Source: VRUE01 sp963716245 (GTDB lineage: Bacteria > Actinomycetota > Thermoleophilia > Solirubrobacterales > 70-9). From it: DNA of 64,000 nucleotides. Numbering within the stretch: the stretch's first letter is position 1; each line of letters begins with the position of its first letter. Positions 15,749 through 25,448 of this stretch are shown here, piece after piece. The DNA lies in NCBI GenBank assembly GCA_963716245.1, contig OY970300.1, positions 620,001-684,000 of the forward strand, written 5' to 3'. The notes under the pieces are model-generated. The model searched no databases, had not been told where the DNA came from, and saw only the letters and a list, made by a program, of their open reading frames with translations. The position numbers and the translations under genes were made by a program.

Positions 15749-17326
15749 ATGAGTGACCTCACCGTCAGTTCCACTGCCGGGACTCAGCCGGGGCTGCGCT
15801 CGGAGGAGTTCCTGCGAGCAGCCGTGACTGACCTGGCTCGGCTGCACGGCGACCTGGTCGACTTGATGAAGGAAGTGGAGCTGACGGAGGTCGCTCGCGA
15901 GGGCGCGGGGGAAGAGATCGCCCTCGCACCGACGCCCGCCCAGCGAAATGCCAGCATGATGCTGCTCGGACGCTACCGTGACTGGTTTGACCGGATACGT
16001 CCTTTTCTAGGCCGGTCTCCGACCGCTCCTACTGACAAGTTTGACGAGGCCTTCGTGCTTTTCAGTACCTACGTCGCCCTTCGTAGGGTCGGATCCGGCA
16101 TCACTGAGAAGGTTTGGCGAGAGCTATTCGAGATCGAGTCAACTCAGGTGGTGAGACACCTGCTGGAGCTCCTGGAGGAGGCTCGCGAGTGCTTCGCTTT
16201 GCTGGATCCGCGGCAGCGTAAGCAGGTCGAGGATCTCTCGATTCGCCTTCTGCCGCTGGCCGGCTCGGACTACCGCGTCATAGCGGAGTCTCACTACGGA
16301 GAGGCGGAAGCGGAGATGGCGCTTCCACTCGACGCCCGCGATCTTGAAAACTTCATCCTGCGGCACTGCGATCCGGTCCGGGGGGCGGTGCGCGGCTGGA
16401 CGCCGTCTACGGTGCAGCCGTACGCCGAGTTCGGCGAAATGCTCTTCACGGCGTTGTTCAACGGTGACGTTCGGGACCTGTATATGAAGCACGCGGCGGC
16501 CATCGGAACGGGCGAGGTTACCCTGCGAATCCGCTTGCGGCTCGGCGGAGCTTCTGGCCTCGCCGATCTCCCCTGGGAGTACCTGTATGACGGCAGCGAC
16601 TTTGTCGCCCTCGCCGGGGCCGTCAGCCTAACCCGGCACATCGACGCGGCTCGCCCTGTCCGGCCATTGCGCGTTGAGGGACCGCTCCGGGTGGCGGTTA
16701 CTGTCAGCGCCCCGACGGATCAGGCCGCGATCGACGCGGCCGAGGAGGTGACGGGGCTGCGAACGGTGCTTGCACCGCTTATGGCTGCCGGCCTGCTCCG
16801 GATCGACGTGGCGCCGGACGGGACGATCGGGACGCTCGCCTCGATGCTCCGTGCCGCGGAGGCCGCGGGCAATCCCTTCCACATTTGGCATTTCATCGGA
16901 CACGGACGCTACGTTCCGCGGGAGGGGGCCACCTACTTGGCATTCGAGAGTCACCGCGGCGCCTCGCAGATGCAGAGCGGCTTCGAGCTGGGCACGTTGC
17001 TCTCGACCCATCCATCGCTGCGGCTGGCCGTCCTCAACGCGTGCGAGGGTGCTCGTGCGGCGCCGGAGGATTCGCTGACGAGCGTAGGCGCCGCCTTGGT
17101 GGCGCGTGGACTGCCGACGGCCATCGCAATGCAGTTTTCCATTACCGACGCGGCGGCTGTCCGCTTTGCTGAGGACTTTTACCGGGCCCTGGCGAATGAC
17201 GGTTGCGTCAATACTGCGGTGGGCGACGCCCGTCGCGGCATCTTCTTCATGCCGAACGAGAGCGAGTGGGCGACGCCGGTGATTATCTCGCGAGCCGAAG
17301 AGGATGTGCTGTTCGAGATGGCGTAG
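15749..17326 (+). CDS. CHAT-domain (caspase-like) protease
   Basis: A 525-aa protein with an excellent SD (GGAGG 15736-15740, 8-nt spacer) 11 bp after the AlaX-like gene. Residues about 225-330 form an alpha/beta segment (LRIRLRLGGASGLADLPWEYLYD) typical of the pre-CHAT region; the CHAT core has H385 in WHFIGHGRY and C432 in LAVLNACEGAR, the caspase-type His/Cys dyad. VVARGLPTAIAMQFSITDAAAVRFAEDFYRAL follows as usual. The N-terminal 220 residues are helical and may be an effector-associated or adaptor module. CHAT proteases cleave partner proteins in conflict and cell-death systems. No obvious gasdermin or TPR target is adjacent, so the substrate could be a neighbour such as the downstream membrane protein. 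Confidence 0.88.
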   Translation: MSDLTVSSTAGTQPGLRSEEFLRAAVTDLARLHGDLVDLMKEVELTEVAREGAGEEIALAPTPAQRNASMMLLGRYRDWFDRIRPFLGRSPTAPTDKFDEAFVLFSTYVALRRVGSGITEKVWRELFEIESTQVVRHLLELLEEARECFALLDPRQRKQVEDLSIRLLPLAGSDYRVIAESHYGEAEAEMALPLDARDLENFILRHCDPVRGAVRGWTPSTVQPYAEFGEMLFTALFNGDVRDLYMKHAAAIGTGEVTLRIRLRLGGASGLADLPWEYLYDGSDFVALAGAVSLTRHIDAARPVRPLRVEGPLRVAVTVSAPTDQAAIDAAEEVTGLRTVLAPLMAAGLLRIDVAPDGTIGTLASMLRAAEAAGNPFHIWHFIGHGRYVPREGATYLAFESHRGASQMQSGFELGTLLSTHPSLRLAVLNACEGARAAPEDSLTSVGAALVARGLPTAIAMQFSITDAAAVRFAEDFYRALANDGCVNTAVGDARRGIFFMPNESEWATPVIISRAEEDVLFEMA

Positions 17327-17381
17327 CCGGGCCCGGAACGACTTTGGTGTTTCCAAGCAAGCCCTGACACGTTCCGTTACA

Positions 17382-18668
17382 GTGCCGCCTCAAATCGCTG
17401 GATTCGACGGGAGAGCGCGGGGCACTACGAGTGGTAAGGGGCGGACATTGCTCCTTGCGCCCCTCCTCGTTGTTTCGCTAATCGTGCTTGGCAGCTCTGC
17501 ACGGGCTGACCCGGCTGCCGATCTCAGTGCAGCGGAATCCCGGGCGGCGAGCGCGGAAGCGGACGTCGCGGCGGCACGGCAACGGCTCGACGCCGCCCGT
17601 GGCGACTACGCCGCGGCCTCTCGGCGTGCGGGCCCAGCCGCTCGGGCCGCGCGAACGGCACAGTCGGAGGCGCGAGACTTGCAGACTGAGCTCGTCAACC
17701 GGCAGCGACAGGCGCGGGTCAAGATCGCCGAGTCGGAATCGGCTCAGCAGCAGGCAGAAGAAGACCACGACGATGAAGTGCTGACCGGGATACGCCTCGG
17801 ACTTGCTGCGTTGATTGCGGCCGGGATCACGCTAACGTGGGGCTGGTTTCGCGCCTCGGCGGCAGTCGCCGCGCTGATCCGCCTGCAGTTCGTTCAAGCG
17901 GTCGCCCTGTGCCTTGGCGGCGGCTTCCTCCTGATCGTGATCGGCGCCGCCCTGGCGAGGGGGAGCGGGTTGCTTACGGCGCTCGGCACGTTGCTCTTCT
18001 GCCTTGGATTAGTCCTACCGATTGCACTGCTCCTGGCCCGCCATTCGGCCGAAATCCAGCGCGGCCAAGCCAGGCCGGCCCTCGGCCGCGAGCGGCTGCC
18101 GAGCTGGGTCCCGCGGTGGGTCGCCGTCTTACTCTTCCTGCTCGGCATCGGAGCGCTTGGGGCTGCCCTCCTCGCCGATGAACCCGCTGGCACCTCAATC
18201 TCGGCCGGAATGCGCGAAGACGCCGAGGCCCTGACGAGAGGTCCGGGGGCCGACCGGCTGGTGGAGGCGAAAACCGAAGCCACGGCGGCCCGCAAGCAGG
18301 CGGCCGGACCGCTTGCCCAGCAGCGCGCGGCACGCGCCGAGATCGGCAGGGCGACCCGCGAGCTCCGAAGCGCAAACGGTCAGTTGGTCGACGCCGAAGC
18401 GGACGAACGCCGCCTCGCGCGCCGCCTCGCGGTGCTGGTGGCACGTGAAGAACGCGAAGCGGAAGCGCAGGCTGAGCGCGAAGCCGAAGAAGTCGAAGAA
18501 GCGGCAGCGGAAGAAGAAGCGGTTTCCGGATGCGACCCGAACTACTCCGGCTGTGTCCCTACCTATCCACCCGACGTGGACTGCGCCGAAGTTGGCGGGT
18601 CGGTCTCCGTTTATGGCTCAGACCCGCATGGACTCGATGCCGACGGCGATGGGGTCGGGTGCGAGTAA
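17382..18668 (+). CDS. membrane coiled-coil protein with C-terminal Excalibur-like domain
   Basis: About 428 aa from GTG 17382; an ATG at 17304 inside the CHAT gene is the alternative, and neither has a clear SD. A hydrophobic segment (LLLAPLLVVSLIVLG) ending in ARA-DP looks like a signal peptide, followed by an Ala/Arg-rich coiled coil, about four membrane helices between roughly residues 135 and 275, a second coiled coil rich in Glu/Ala/Arg, and a C-terminal Cys-containing segment ending DPHGLDADGDGVGCE, the calcium-binding Excalibur signature. Topology is not certain. Its tight linkage to the CHAT gene makes it a candidate membrane sensor or cleavage target. Confidence 0.75.
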   Translation: MPPQIAGFDGRARGTTSGKGRTLLLAPLLVVSLIVLGSSARADPAADLSAAESRAASAEADVAAARQRLDAARGDYAAASRRAGPAARAARTAQSEARDLQTELVNRQRQARVKIAESESAQQQAEEDHDDEVLTGIRLGLAALIAAGITLTWGWFRASAAVAALIRLQFVQAVALCLGGGFLLIVIGAALARGSGLLTALGTLLFCLGLVLPIALLLARHSAEIQRGQARPALGRERLPSWVPRWVAVLLFLLGIGALGAALLADEPAGTSISAGMREDAEALTRGPGADRLVEAKTEATAARKQAAGPLAQQRAARAEIGRATRELRSANGQLVDAEADERRLARRLAVLVAREEREAEAQAEREAEEVEEAAAEEEAVSGCDPNYSGCVPTYPPDVDCAEVGGSVSVYGSDPHGLDADGDGVGCE

Positions 18669-18717
18669 CGAGACTCGACTCGGTCGCGTGGGGACGCATA
18701 CCGATGTGGGGTTTCGC

Positions 18718-20229
18718 CTAGCGCCCCGAACCCGCTCGCGAGGCTGGCCTCCGCGACGCCTCCATCGCCTCCAGCCCGCGGTCTAGCTCGGCGGCGCTCG
18801 TCGCACCGGGAGGAGCGGGGACGGCGCGGAAGGTGGAGGCGGCGAGCCGCAGGCGGAAGGCGATCCGCCCGTCGCGGTCGAAGGCGGTGACCAGCGGGTT
18901 GTCGCCCCAGCTGACCAGCCAGCCGCCGCCGGCCAGCTCGCGTGCCGAGCCGCAGCAGTGGCTCGCCCTCACGGTGGGATCGTTGAGCTGACCCAGGTAG
19001 ACGGCTTCGCCGGCCTCGGGATCGAGGCGGTAGAAGACCACGCGCGGGCGGCGCGGACGGTCCTTGCCGTTGTCGTAGACGCTGAGCCTGCCGTCGGTGG
19101 CGATGCGGGCGTCGTGCTGGCCGCCGAGCAGCTTGTGCGCCGGGTCGCCGATCGCCCGCAGGGACTCGGGGGTCGGGCTGCCGCCGAGCTTCCAGGCGAC
19201 CTCGCCGGTCGAGCGCTCGATCCCGTACACCGCGTCGGTGTGGCGGGTCGAGATCACAACTTCGTCCGCGCCGCGCGGCTCGATCGAGTTGACGTGCACG
19301 GGATCGAAGGTCGGCAGCGCCCGCAGCCCCGACTTCGCGTTGCTCAGCACGTTCCGCCACCAGCGGCCGGTCTCGTCCAGGTCGATGTGCCGGCGCGAGC
19401 GCCAGCGCCAGAGCACCCTGCCCCGCGGGTCGAGTTCCTCGATCTCGGCGGAGACGACGGCCGCCCTGGCGGGACCGCCGAAGCGACGCAGGTTCGCCCT
19501 CCCCGGCACGTAGGAGTCGATCAGGAAGTTGCCGTCCTCCACCTCGCGCAGCTCGTGTCCGTCGATGATCGAGTCCCTCGTCGTGATCAGCCGCACCAGC
19601 TCGCCGTCGGGCGAGCGGACCTCGTGCGCCATGCGCGGGTCGCGTCCGTAGCCGTCGCCGAACGAGCGCGCCCAGGCGATCGTGCCGTCATGCAGCACCT
19701 GCGCCCAGAGGGCCCGCGTCGCGGGGCTGTACCACCAGCGCGGCACGCCCCTGCCGTCGAACACGATCACCCAGGGCCGTGCCTCCCGGGAGGCCTTGAA
19801 GGCGACCGTGAAGAGGCCCGGCGCGACCGGCCGGAGCGCCTCGAACCGCCAGGCGGGAAAGTCGGCGGGAAGGCAGCGCACCCAGTAGCCGCGGCGCCGC
19901 TCGCCGTCGTCGACCGAGAGCGCGAAGTCCTCGCCGGGGCCGACGCCCGGATCGACCCGAAACGCTCCGCCGCGCGCCGCAGCGCCGCCGACCCGGATCG
20001 TCGCGGAGTCGCGTGCCGTGGCCTCGATCGGTGCCGCGCCGCCGCGGCCGCATCGTGAGACGTAGCGGGTCTCGGACGGGTCGAAGGTGGGGAGGAGGCC
20101 CGTGATCGTGACGGGAGAGGGCCGGCTCGGCGGCTCGCTCCCGCCGTCGAGCTCGTGGACGACGAGCGCCAAGGCGAGCACGCTCAGGATGCCGGCGCCG
20201 AGCATGGAAAAGGGCTTGGCGCGGTTCAC
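18718..20229 (-). CDS. arylsulfotransferase (ASST)-family secreted protein
   Basis: A 503-aa protein with an N-terminal signal anchor (MLGAGILSVLALALVVHEL). Repeated propeller-like motifs fit the arylsulfotransferase family: WVIVFDGRGVPRWWY, DGHELREVEDGNFLIDSY, IEELDPRGRVLWRWRS, DPVHVNSIEPRGADEVVIST, YGIERSTGEVAWKLGG and LLGGQHDARIATDGRLSVYD. Members fold as six-bladed propellers; true ASSTs transfer sulfate between phenols through a catalytic His. Many actinobacterial homologues have no proven activity, so sulfotransfer is a family-level guess. It stands alone between the accessory locus and the transporter/helicase operon. Confidence 0.8.
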   Translation of the reverse strand: MNRAKPFSMLGAGILSVLALALVVHELDGGSEPPSRPSPVTITGLLPTFDPSETRYVSRCGRGGAAPIEATARDSATIRVGGAAARGGAFRVDPGVGPGEDFALSVDDGERRRGYWVRCLPADFPAWRFEALRPVAPGLFTVAFKASREARPWVIVFDGRGVPRWWYSPATRALWAQVLHDGTIAWARSFGDGYGRDPRMAHEVRSPDGELVRLITTRDSIIDGHELREVEDGNFLIDSYVPGRANLRRFGGPARAAVVSAEIEELDPRGRVLWRWRSRRHIDLDETGRWWRNVLSNAKSGLRALPTFDPVHVNSIEPRGADEVVISTRHTDAVYGIERSTGEVAWKLGGSPTPESLRAIGDPAHKLLGGQHDARIATDGRLSVYDNGKDRPRRPRVVFYRLDPEAGEAVYLGQLNDPTVRASHCCGSARELAGGGWLVSWGDNPLVTAFDRDGRIAFRLRLAASTFRAVPAPPGATSAAELDRGLEAMEASRRPASRAGSGR

Positions 20230-20295
20230 CTCAGACGGCTACCCGGTCGCTCGCCCCGGATTCGAAGTCGAGCGGAGACCGCCCGGGCGCGAGGG

Positions 20296-21180
20296 TCAGG
20301 CCGGCAGCGCCGCGGGGGCCGGGCGGGACCGCCTGCCTTCGCGGGCGGGCAGCAGGAGCGCCGAGATGCAGACCATCCCGAACGCGGAGGCCTGGAGGGT
20401 GATGCCGAGCGGACCGCTCGAGAGCGGGTCCCCGAAGACGAGGACGCCGCCGGCGATCTGGGTCGCGTTGGCGACGAGGCCCATCAGGCCGATCGTCTCG
20501 ATCGCCTCGCCCTGCTGAAGCGCGCCCACGGCGGCGTACTGCGCGAGCACGCCGCAGACGACGATCAGCCCGATCCAGGGGACGACGAGAGCGAGGGACG
20601 CGCCGCCCTCCCCGGTCAGTCCCTTGATCGCCACGCCGGCGAACGCGAAGAGGGTGCCCGCGAGGGCGGCGAGCAGGGCGGCGCGGCGGGGCGCGAAGCG
20701 CTCGGAGCGGTGCCCGAACGCGAGCCCGACCGCGAGCAGCGCGAGCGCTCCCTCGAAGCCGAGGATCGGCGCCAGGCCGAAGTCGGAGTGGCTGCCGTCG
20801 ACGCTCGGCAGCGTCACGGCGAGCAGCGCGAGCCCCGTGCCGCCGAGCAGCAGCGCCAGCCAGTGCCTGCGCTCCACCGGGTCGCCGAAGAGCCGCTTCG
20901 ACATCACGGCGAGCGAGACGGCGCCGACCGCGAGGACCGCCTGCACGATCGAGAGCGGCGCCATCGAGATCGCGGCGACGTGCAGCAGCCAGGCCGCCGC
21001 GGCCACGACCCAGCCCGCCGCGAACCAGCGCGAGGCCGCGAGGTTCCTGGCGGCGCGCAGCGGTTGGCGGATCCGGATCGGGGCGACGCGCTGGCAGCCG
21101 CGGTGCTTGAGCAGCGAGGCCAGGTTGGCCATCGCGGCCGCGACGAAGGCGAGGGCTATCCCCGCCTGGATCGAAGTCAT
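20296..21180 (-). CDS. DMT-type (EamA-like) integral membrane transporter
   Basis: A 294-aa protein with nine to ten hydrophobic helices (IALAFVAAAMANLASLL, WLLHVAAISMAPLSIVQAVLAVGAVSLAV, WLALLLGGTGLALLAV and more). The repeated Pro/Gly-containing MAPLSIVQAVLAVG motif is typical of drug/metabolite-transporter and NIPA-like proteins. ATG 21180 overlaps the stop of the zinc-ribbon gene (ATGA), so it is the third gene of the helicase operon. A longer reading to 21495 would cross that gene and was rejected. Substrate unknown. Confidence 0.8.
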   Translation of the reverse strand: MTSIQAGIALAFVAAAMANLASLLKHRGCQRVAPIRIRQPLRAARNLAASRWFAAGWVVAAAAWLLHVAAISMAPLSIVQAVLAVGAVSLAVMSKRLFGDPVERRHWLALLLGGTGLALLAVTLPSVDGSHSDFGLAPILGFEGALALLAVGLAFGHRSERFAPRRAALLAALAGTLFAFAGVAIKGLTGEGGASLALVVPWIGLIVVCGVLAQYAAVGALQQGEAIETIGLMGLVANATQIAGGVLVFGDPLSSGPLGITLQASAFGMVCISALLLPAREGRRSRPAPAALPA

Positions 21181-21520
21181 GCCTGCGGGATGCTCAGTCG
21201 TTGCCGGGCGGCGGCAACCGCCGCCGAGGACGTCTGGCAGGCCTTGGCGATCGCGCTGTCCGGGCGCTCGGGCGCACGGCGCACCTCGAACTCGATCAAC
21301 CCGGCACGCCTGAGGCTGAAGCGCGCGTCCCGGGTGCTGTCCGCCGGGGCCGCGTCGAGGGCCGCCTCGGCCGCTCGCTGCCGCCGGCAGGCGAGGCAGA
21401 GCTCGCCCTCGGCGCACTCGGCCCAGCTCTCGGGGAGCGGCGCCCGCCCGCCGTCGAGCCGGCTGACCGAGACGCCGCAGTCGCGGCAGGTCCACTTGCG
21501 CTCGGCGGCGGGGGCCATGC

Positions 21521-21524
<4 letters not shown>
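21177..21524 (-). CDS. small zinc-ribbon hypothetical protein
   Basis: A 115-aa protein with WTCRDCGVSVSRL and ELCLACRRQRAAE, a CxxC...CxxC zinc ribbon with one further Cys in between, then a predicted DNA- or RNA-binding helical tail (DSAIAKACQTSSAAVAAARQRL) resembling a short HTH. GTG 21524 overlaps the helicase stop; ATG 21518 is equally possible. It sits between an RNA helicase and a transporter in one operon. No named family is recognised. Confidence 0.75.
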
Positions 21525-22708
<1,184 letters not shown>

Positions 22709-22919
22709 GACGTGGCTCCTTTTTGAGCGTCTAAGGGGAGATCCTGCGACCCCTAGGCGCTAAGCGGCGCACGGAGGAAACGGAACCTCTCGGGCGGCCC
22801 GATTGGCCTGCCCGACCGATTCACCGTAGCAGCCGCCGGCCGAGCCATGGACCGATGGGGGAGCGAATGGTCGACGCCGTGCGCACCGTGCGAGTCGGCT
22901 CGTCCAATAGCGTCCGCCC

Positions 22920-23819
22920 GTGGACCTCGTCTGGACGCTGCTCGGCATCGCCCTGATCGCGCTGGCGCTGCGCGACATATTCGACGTGCTCTTCCACCCG
23001 CTGGGCAGGGGCATCGTCGCCCGCCGCGTGGTCGGTGCGGTGTCCGCCGTCGGCCGGTCGATCGGCCCGGCGGCGCGCACGACGAGGCTCCTCGTCGGCC
23101 CGCTCGGCTACGTCGCCGCGATCGCGACCTGGGCGACGCTGCTGGCGGTCGGCTGGGCGCTCGTCTTCCTGCCCCATCTCCCCGAGGGCTTCACCTTCGA
23201 CCCGGGGCTGAACCCGGCCGAGCACTCCGGCTTCGGCGACGCCCTCTACGTCTCGCTGGTCAACCTGACCAGCCTCGGCTACGGCGACATCTCGCCCGCC
23301 TCCAGCGTCCTGCGCCTGCTCGGGCCGGTCGAGACGATGTTCGGGCTCGGCCTGCTCACGGCGAGCATCTCCTGGCTGATCTCGATCTACAGCGCGATCA
23401 GCCGCCGCGACTCGCTCGCCCACGAGGTGCTCCTCACCAAGGAGGCGGAGGAGCGGCTCGGCGAGAAGCTGGCCGACGCCGACCCCGAGCTGCTCGAGCG
23501 GATGCTCACCTCGTTCGCCGACCAGCTGATCGCCACGCGCCGCGACCTGATCCACTTCCCGATCACGCACTACTTCCGCACCGAGGACGAGGAGCGGGCG
23601 CTCTCGGGCCTGCTGCCCTTCCTGTCCTCGCTGGTGGAGGAGGCGAGCGAGGAGCAGCGGCCGCACGCCCTGCGGGTCCGTGCCGAGATGCTGCGGATGG
23701 CGATCGACGACTTCGCCGAGACGCTTCGGCTGCGCCTGCGGATCCCCGGCGAGAGCACCGAGGCGACGCTCGAGCACTACCAGAGCGAGCACGGACGGTC
23801 GCGCGGAGCCGGCGACTGA
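22920..23819 (+). CDS. two-TM potassium channel
   Basis: A 299-aa membrane protein from GTG 22920. The pore loop carries TSLGYGD (the K+ selectivity filter), with an outer helix before and VETMFGLGLLTASISWLISIYSAI as inner helix after. There is also an N-terminal hydrophobic helix (LVWTLLGIALIALALRD). The cytosolic C-terminus (about 145 aa) is helical and lacks an RCK/TrkA-N signature, so gating is by an unrecognised domain. It probably passes K+ across the inner membrane. It stands alone, 65 bp before the monooxygenase gene. Confidence 0.88.
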   Translation: MDLVWTLLGIALIALALRDIFDVLFHPLGRGIVARRVVGAVSAVGRSIGPAARTTRLLVGPLGYVAAIATWATLLAVGWALVFLPHLPEGFTFDPGLNPAEHSGFGDALYVSLVNLTSLGYGDISPASSVLRLLGPVETMFGLGLLTASISWLISIYSAISRRDSLAHEVLLTKEAEERLGEKLADADPELLERMLTSFADQLIATRRDLIHFPITHYFRTEDEERALSGLLPFLSSLVEEASEEQRPHALRVRAEMLRMAIDDFAETLRLRLRIPGESTEATLEHYQSEHGRSRGAGD

Positions 23820-23884
23820 GCCATCCCTGCGTCTATGCCGCACGTCACGGTGGCCGGCCAGGGCGCCTGGCAGAATCAGCCGTC

Positions 23885-25390
23885 GTGGCCGTCGACGCTT
23901 CCGCCGAGCACCTCGACGTGCTGATCGTCGGCGCCGGCCTCTCGGGGATCGGCGCCGCCTGGCACCTGCACGACCGCCACCCGGGGCGCAGCTACGCGAT
24001 CCTCGAGGCGCGCGGCGACCTGGGCGGGACCTGGGACCTGTTCCGCTACCCCGGCATCCGCTCGGACTCCGACATGCACACGCTCGGCTACCGGTTCAAG
24101 CCCTGGACGGCCGAGAAGTCGATCACCGACGGCGAGTCGATCCTCGACTACGTCCGCGAGACCGCCCGCGAGCACGCGATCGACGAGCGGATCCGCTACC
24201 GGCACCGGGCCGTTCGCGCCGAGTGGTCGACGGCCGAGTCGCGCTGGACGGTCGAGGCCGAGCGGACCGACACCGGCGAGCTCGTGCGCCTCACCTGCGA
24301 CTTCCTCTGGACCTGCAGCGGCTACTACAGCTACGACGGCGGCTACACCCCCGAGTTCGAGGGGCGCGAGCGCTTCGCCGGCGAGGTCATTCACCCCCAG
24401 CACTGGCCCGCGGACCTCGACTACGAGGGCAAGCGCGTCGTCGTGATCGGCAGCGGCGCGACCGCGGTCACGCTGGTCCCGTCGATGGCGGAGCGGGCGG
24501 CGCACGTGACGATGCTGCAGCGCTCGCCGACCTACATCGTCTCGCTGCCGGCCGCCGACCCGATCGCCGGCCTGCTGCGGCGCTTCCTCCCGCACAGGGC
24601 GGTCTACTCGCTCGTCCGCTGGAAGAACGTCCTCCTGCAGACGGCCGTCTACCAGCTCGCCCGCCGCCGGCCGAACGCGGTCAAGCGGATGGTCCGCCGC
24701 GGCCTCGAACGGGCGCTGCCGCCGGGCTACGACATCGACACGCACTTCAAGCCGAAATACGACCCCTGGGACCAGCGCCTCTGCCTCGTCCCCGACGGCG
24801 ACCTGTTCGAGGCGATCTCCAGCGGCAGCGCCTCGGTCGTCACCGACCGGATCGAGACGTTCACCGAGCGCGGGCTGAGGCTCGAGTCGGGCACCGAGCT
24901 CGAGGCCGACGTGGTCGTCACGGCGACGGGGCTCAACCTGCTCTTCCTCGGCGGCATCGAGCTGGCCGTCGACGGCGAGCCGGTCGACCTGCCGCGGACG
25001 ATGACCTACAAGGGGATGATGCTGAGCGGCGTCCCCAACTTCGCGTTCACCGTCGGCTACACCAACGCCTCCTGGACGCTCAAGGCAGACCTGACCTCGG
25101 AGTACGTCTGCCGGCTGCTCTCGCACATGGACGCGCACGGCCACCGCCGGGCCGTCCCGGAGGTCTCCGACCCCGACATAACCGAGCAGCCGCTGCTCGA
25201 CTTCACCTCCGGTTACGTCCTGCGCTCGCTCGACCAGTTCCCCAAACAGGGCTCCAAGGAACCCTGGAAGCTGCGCCAGAACTACGTCTTCGACCTGCAG
25301 ACGATCAGGCGCGGCGCGATCGACGACGGCACGATGCGGTTCTCGAGCCCGGCGCCCCAGACGCGACCGGTCGAGCAGGCGACCGCCTGA
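23885..25390 (+). CDS. Baeyer-Villiger-type flavin monooxygenase
   Basis: A 501-aa protein from GTG 23885. FAD-binding Rossmann motif VGAGLSGIGAAWHL near the N-terminus, LEARGDLGGTWDLFRYPGIRSD, the type I BVMO fingerprint FAGEVIHPQHWP, and a second NADPH Rossmann motif VIGSGATAVTLVPSMAE. Such enzymes insert oxygen next to a carbonyl (ketone to ester) or oxidise S and N. C-terminal MTYKGMMLSGVPNFAFTVGYTNASWTLK is typical of the monooxygenase group found in mycobacteria and Solirubrobacterales. Substrate not predictable. Confidence 0.92.
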   Translation: MAVDASAEHLDVLIVGAGLSGIGAAWHLHDRHPGRSYAILEARGDLGGTWDLFRYPGIRSDSDMHTLGYRFKPWTAEKSITDGESILDYVRETAREHAIDERIRYRHRAVRAEWSTAESRWTVEAERTDTGELVRLTCDFLWTCSGYYSYDGGYTPEFEGRERFAGEVIHPQHWPADLDYEGKRVVVIGSGATAVTLVPSMAERAAHVTMLQRSPTYIVSLPAADPIAGLLRRFLPHRAVYSLVRWKNVLLQTAVYQLARRRPNAVKRMVRRGLERALPPGYDIDTHFKPKYDPWDQRLCLVPDGDLFEAISSGSASVVTDRIETFTERGLRLESGTELEADVVVTATGLNLLFLGGIELAVDGEPVDLPRTMTYKGMMLSGVPNFAFTVGYTNASWTLKADLTSEYVCRLLSHMDAHGHRRAVPEVSDPDITEQPLLDFTSGYVLRSLDQFPKQGSKEPWKLRQNYVFDLQTIRRGAIDDGTMRFSSPAPQTRPVEQATA

Positions 25391-25448
25391 GATCAGTTTG
25401 CCCTGAGCGTTCCGAAACCTCGCGGGCTTGCTCGTGTTTCACCCGGGC

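Noticed and set aside
15749..17326. CHAT plus neighbours as a Craspase or gasdermin system
   Set aside because: No Cas7-11/TPR or gasdermin-like gene is adjacent; only the protease domain is shared.
22821..23843. minus-strand frame of 340 aa over the K+ channel
   Set aside because: The plus strand has the TSLGYGD filter and membrane helices; the minus product is charged and repetitive without motifs.
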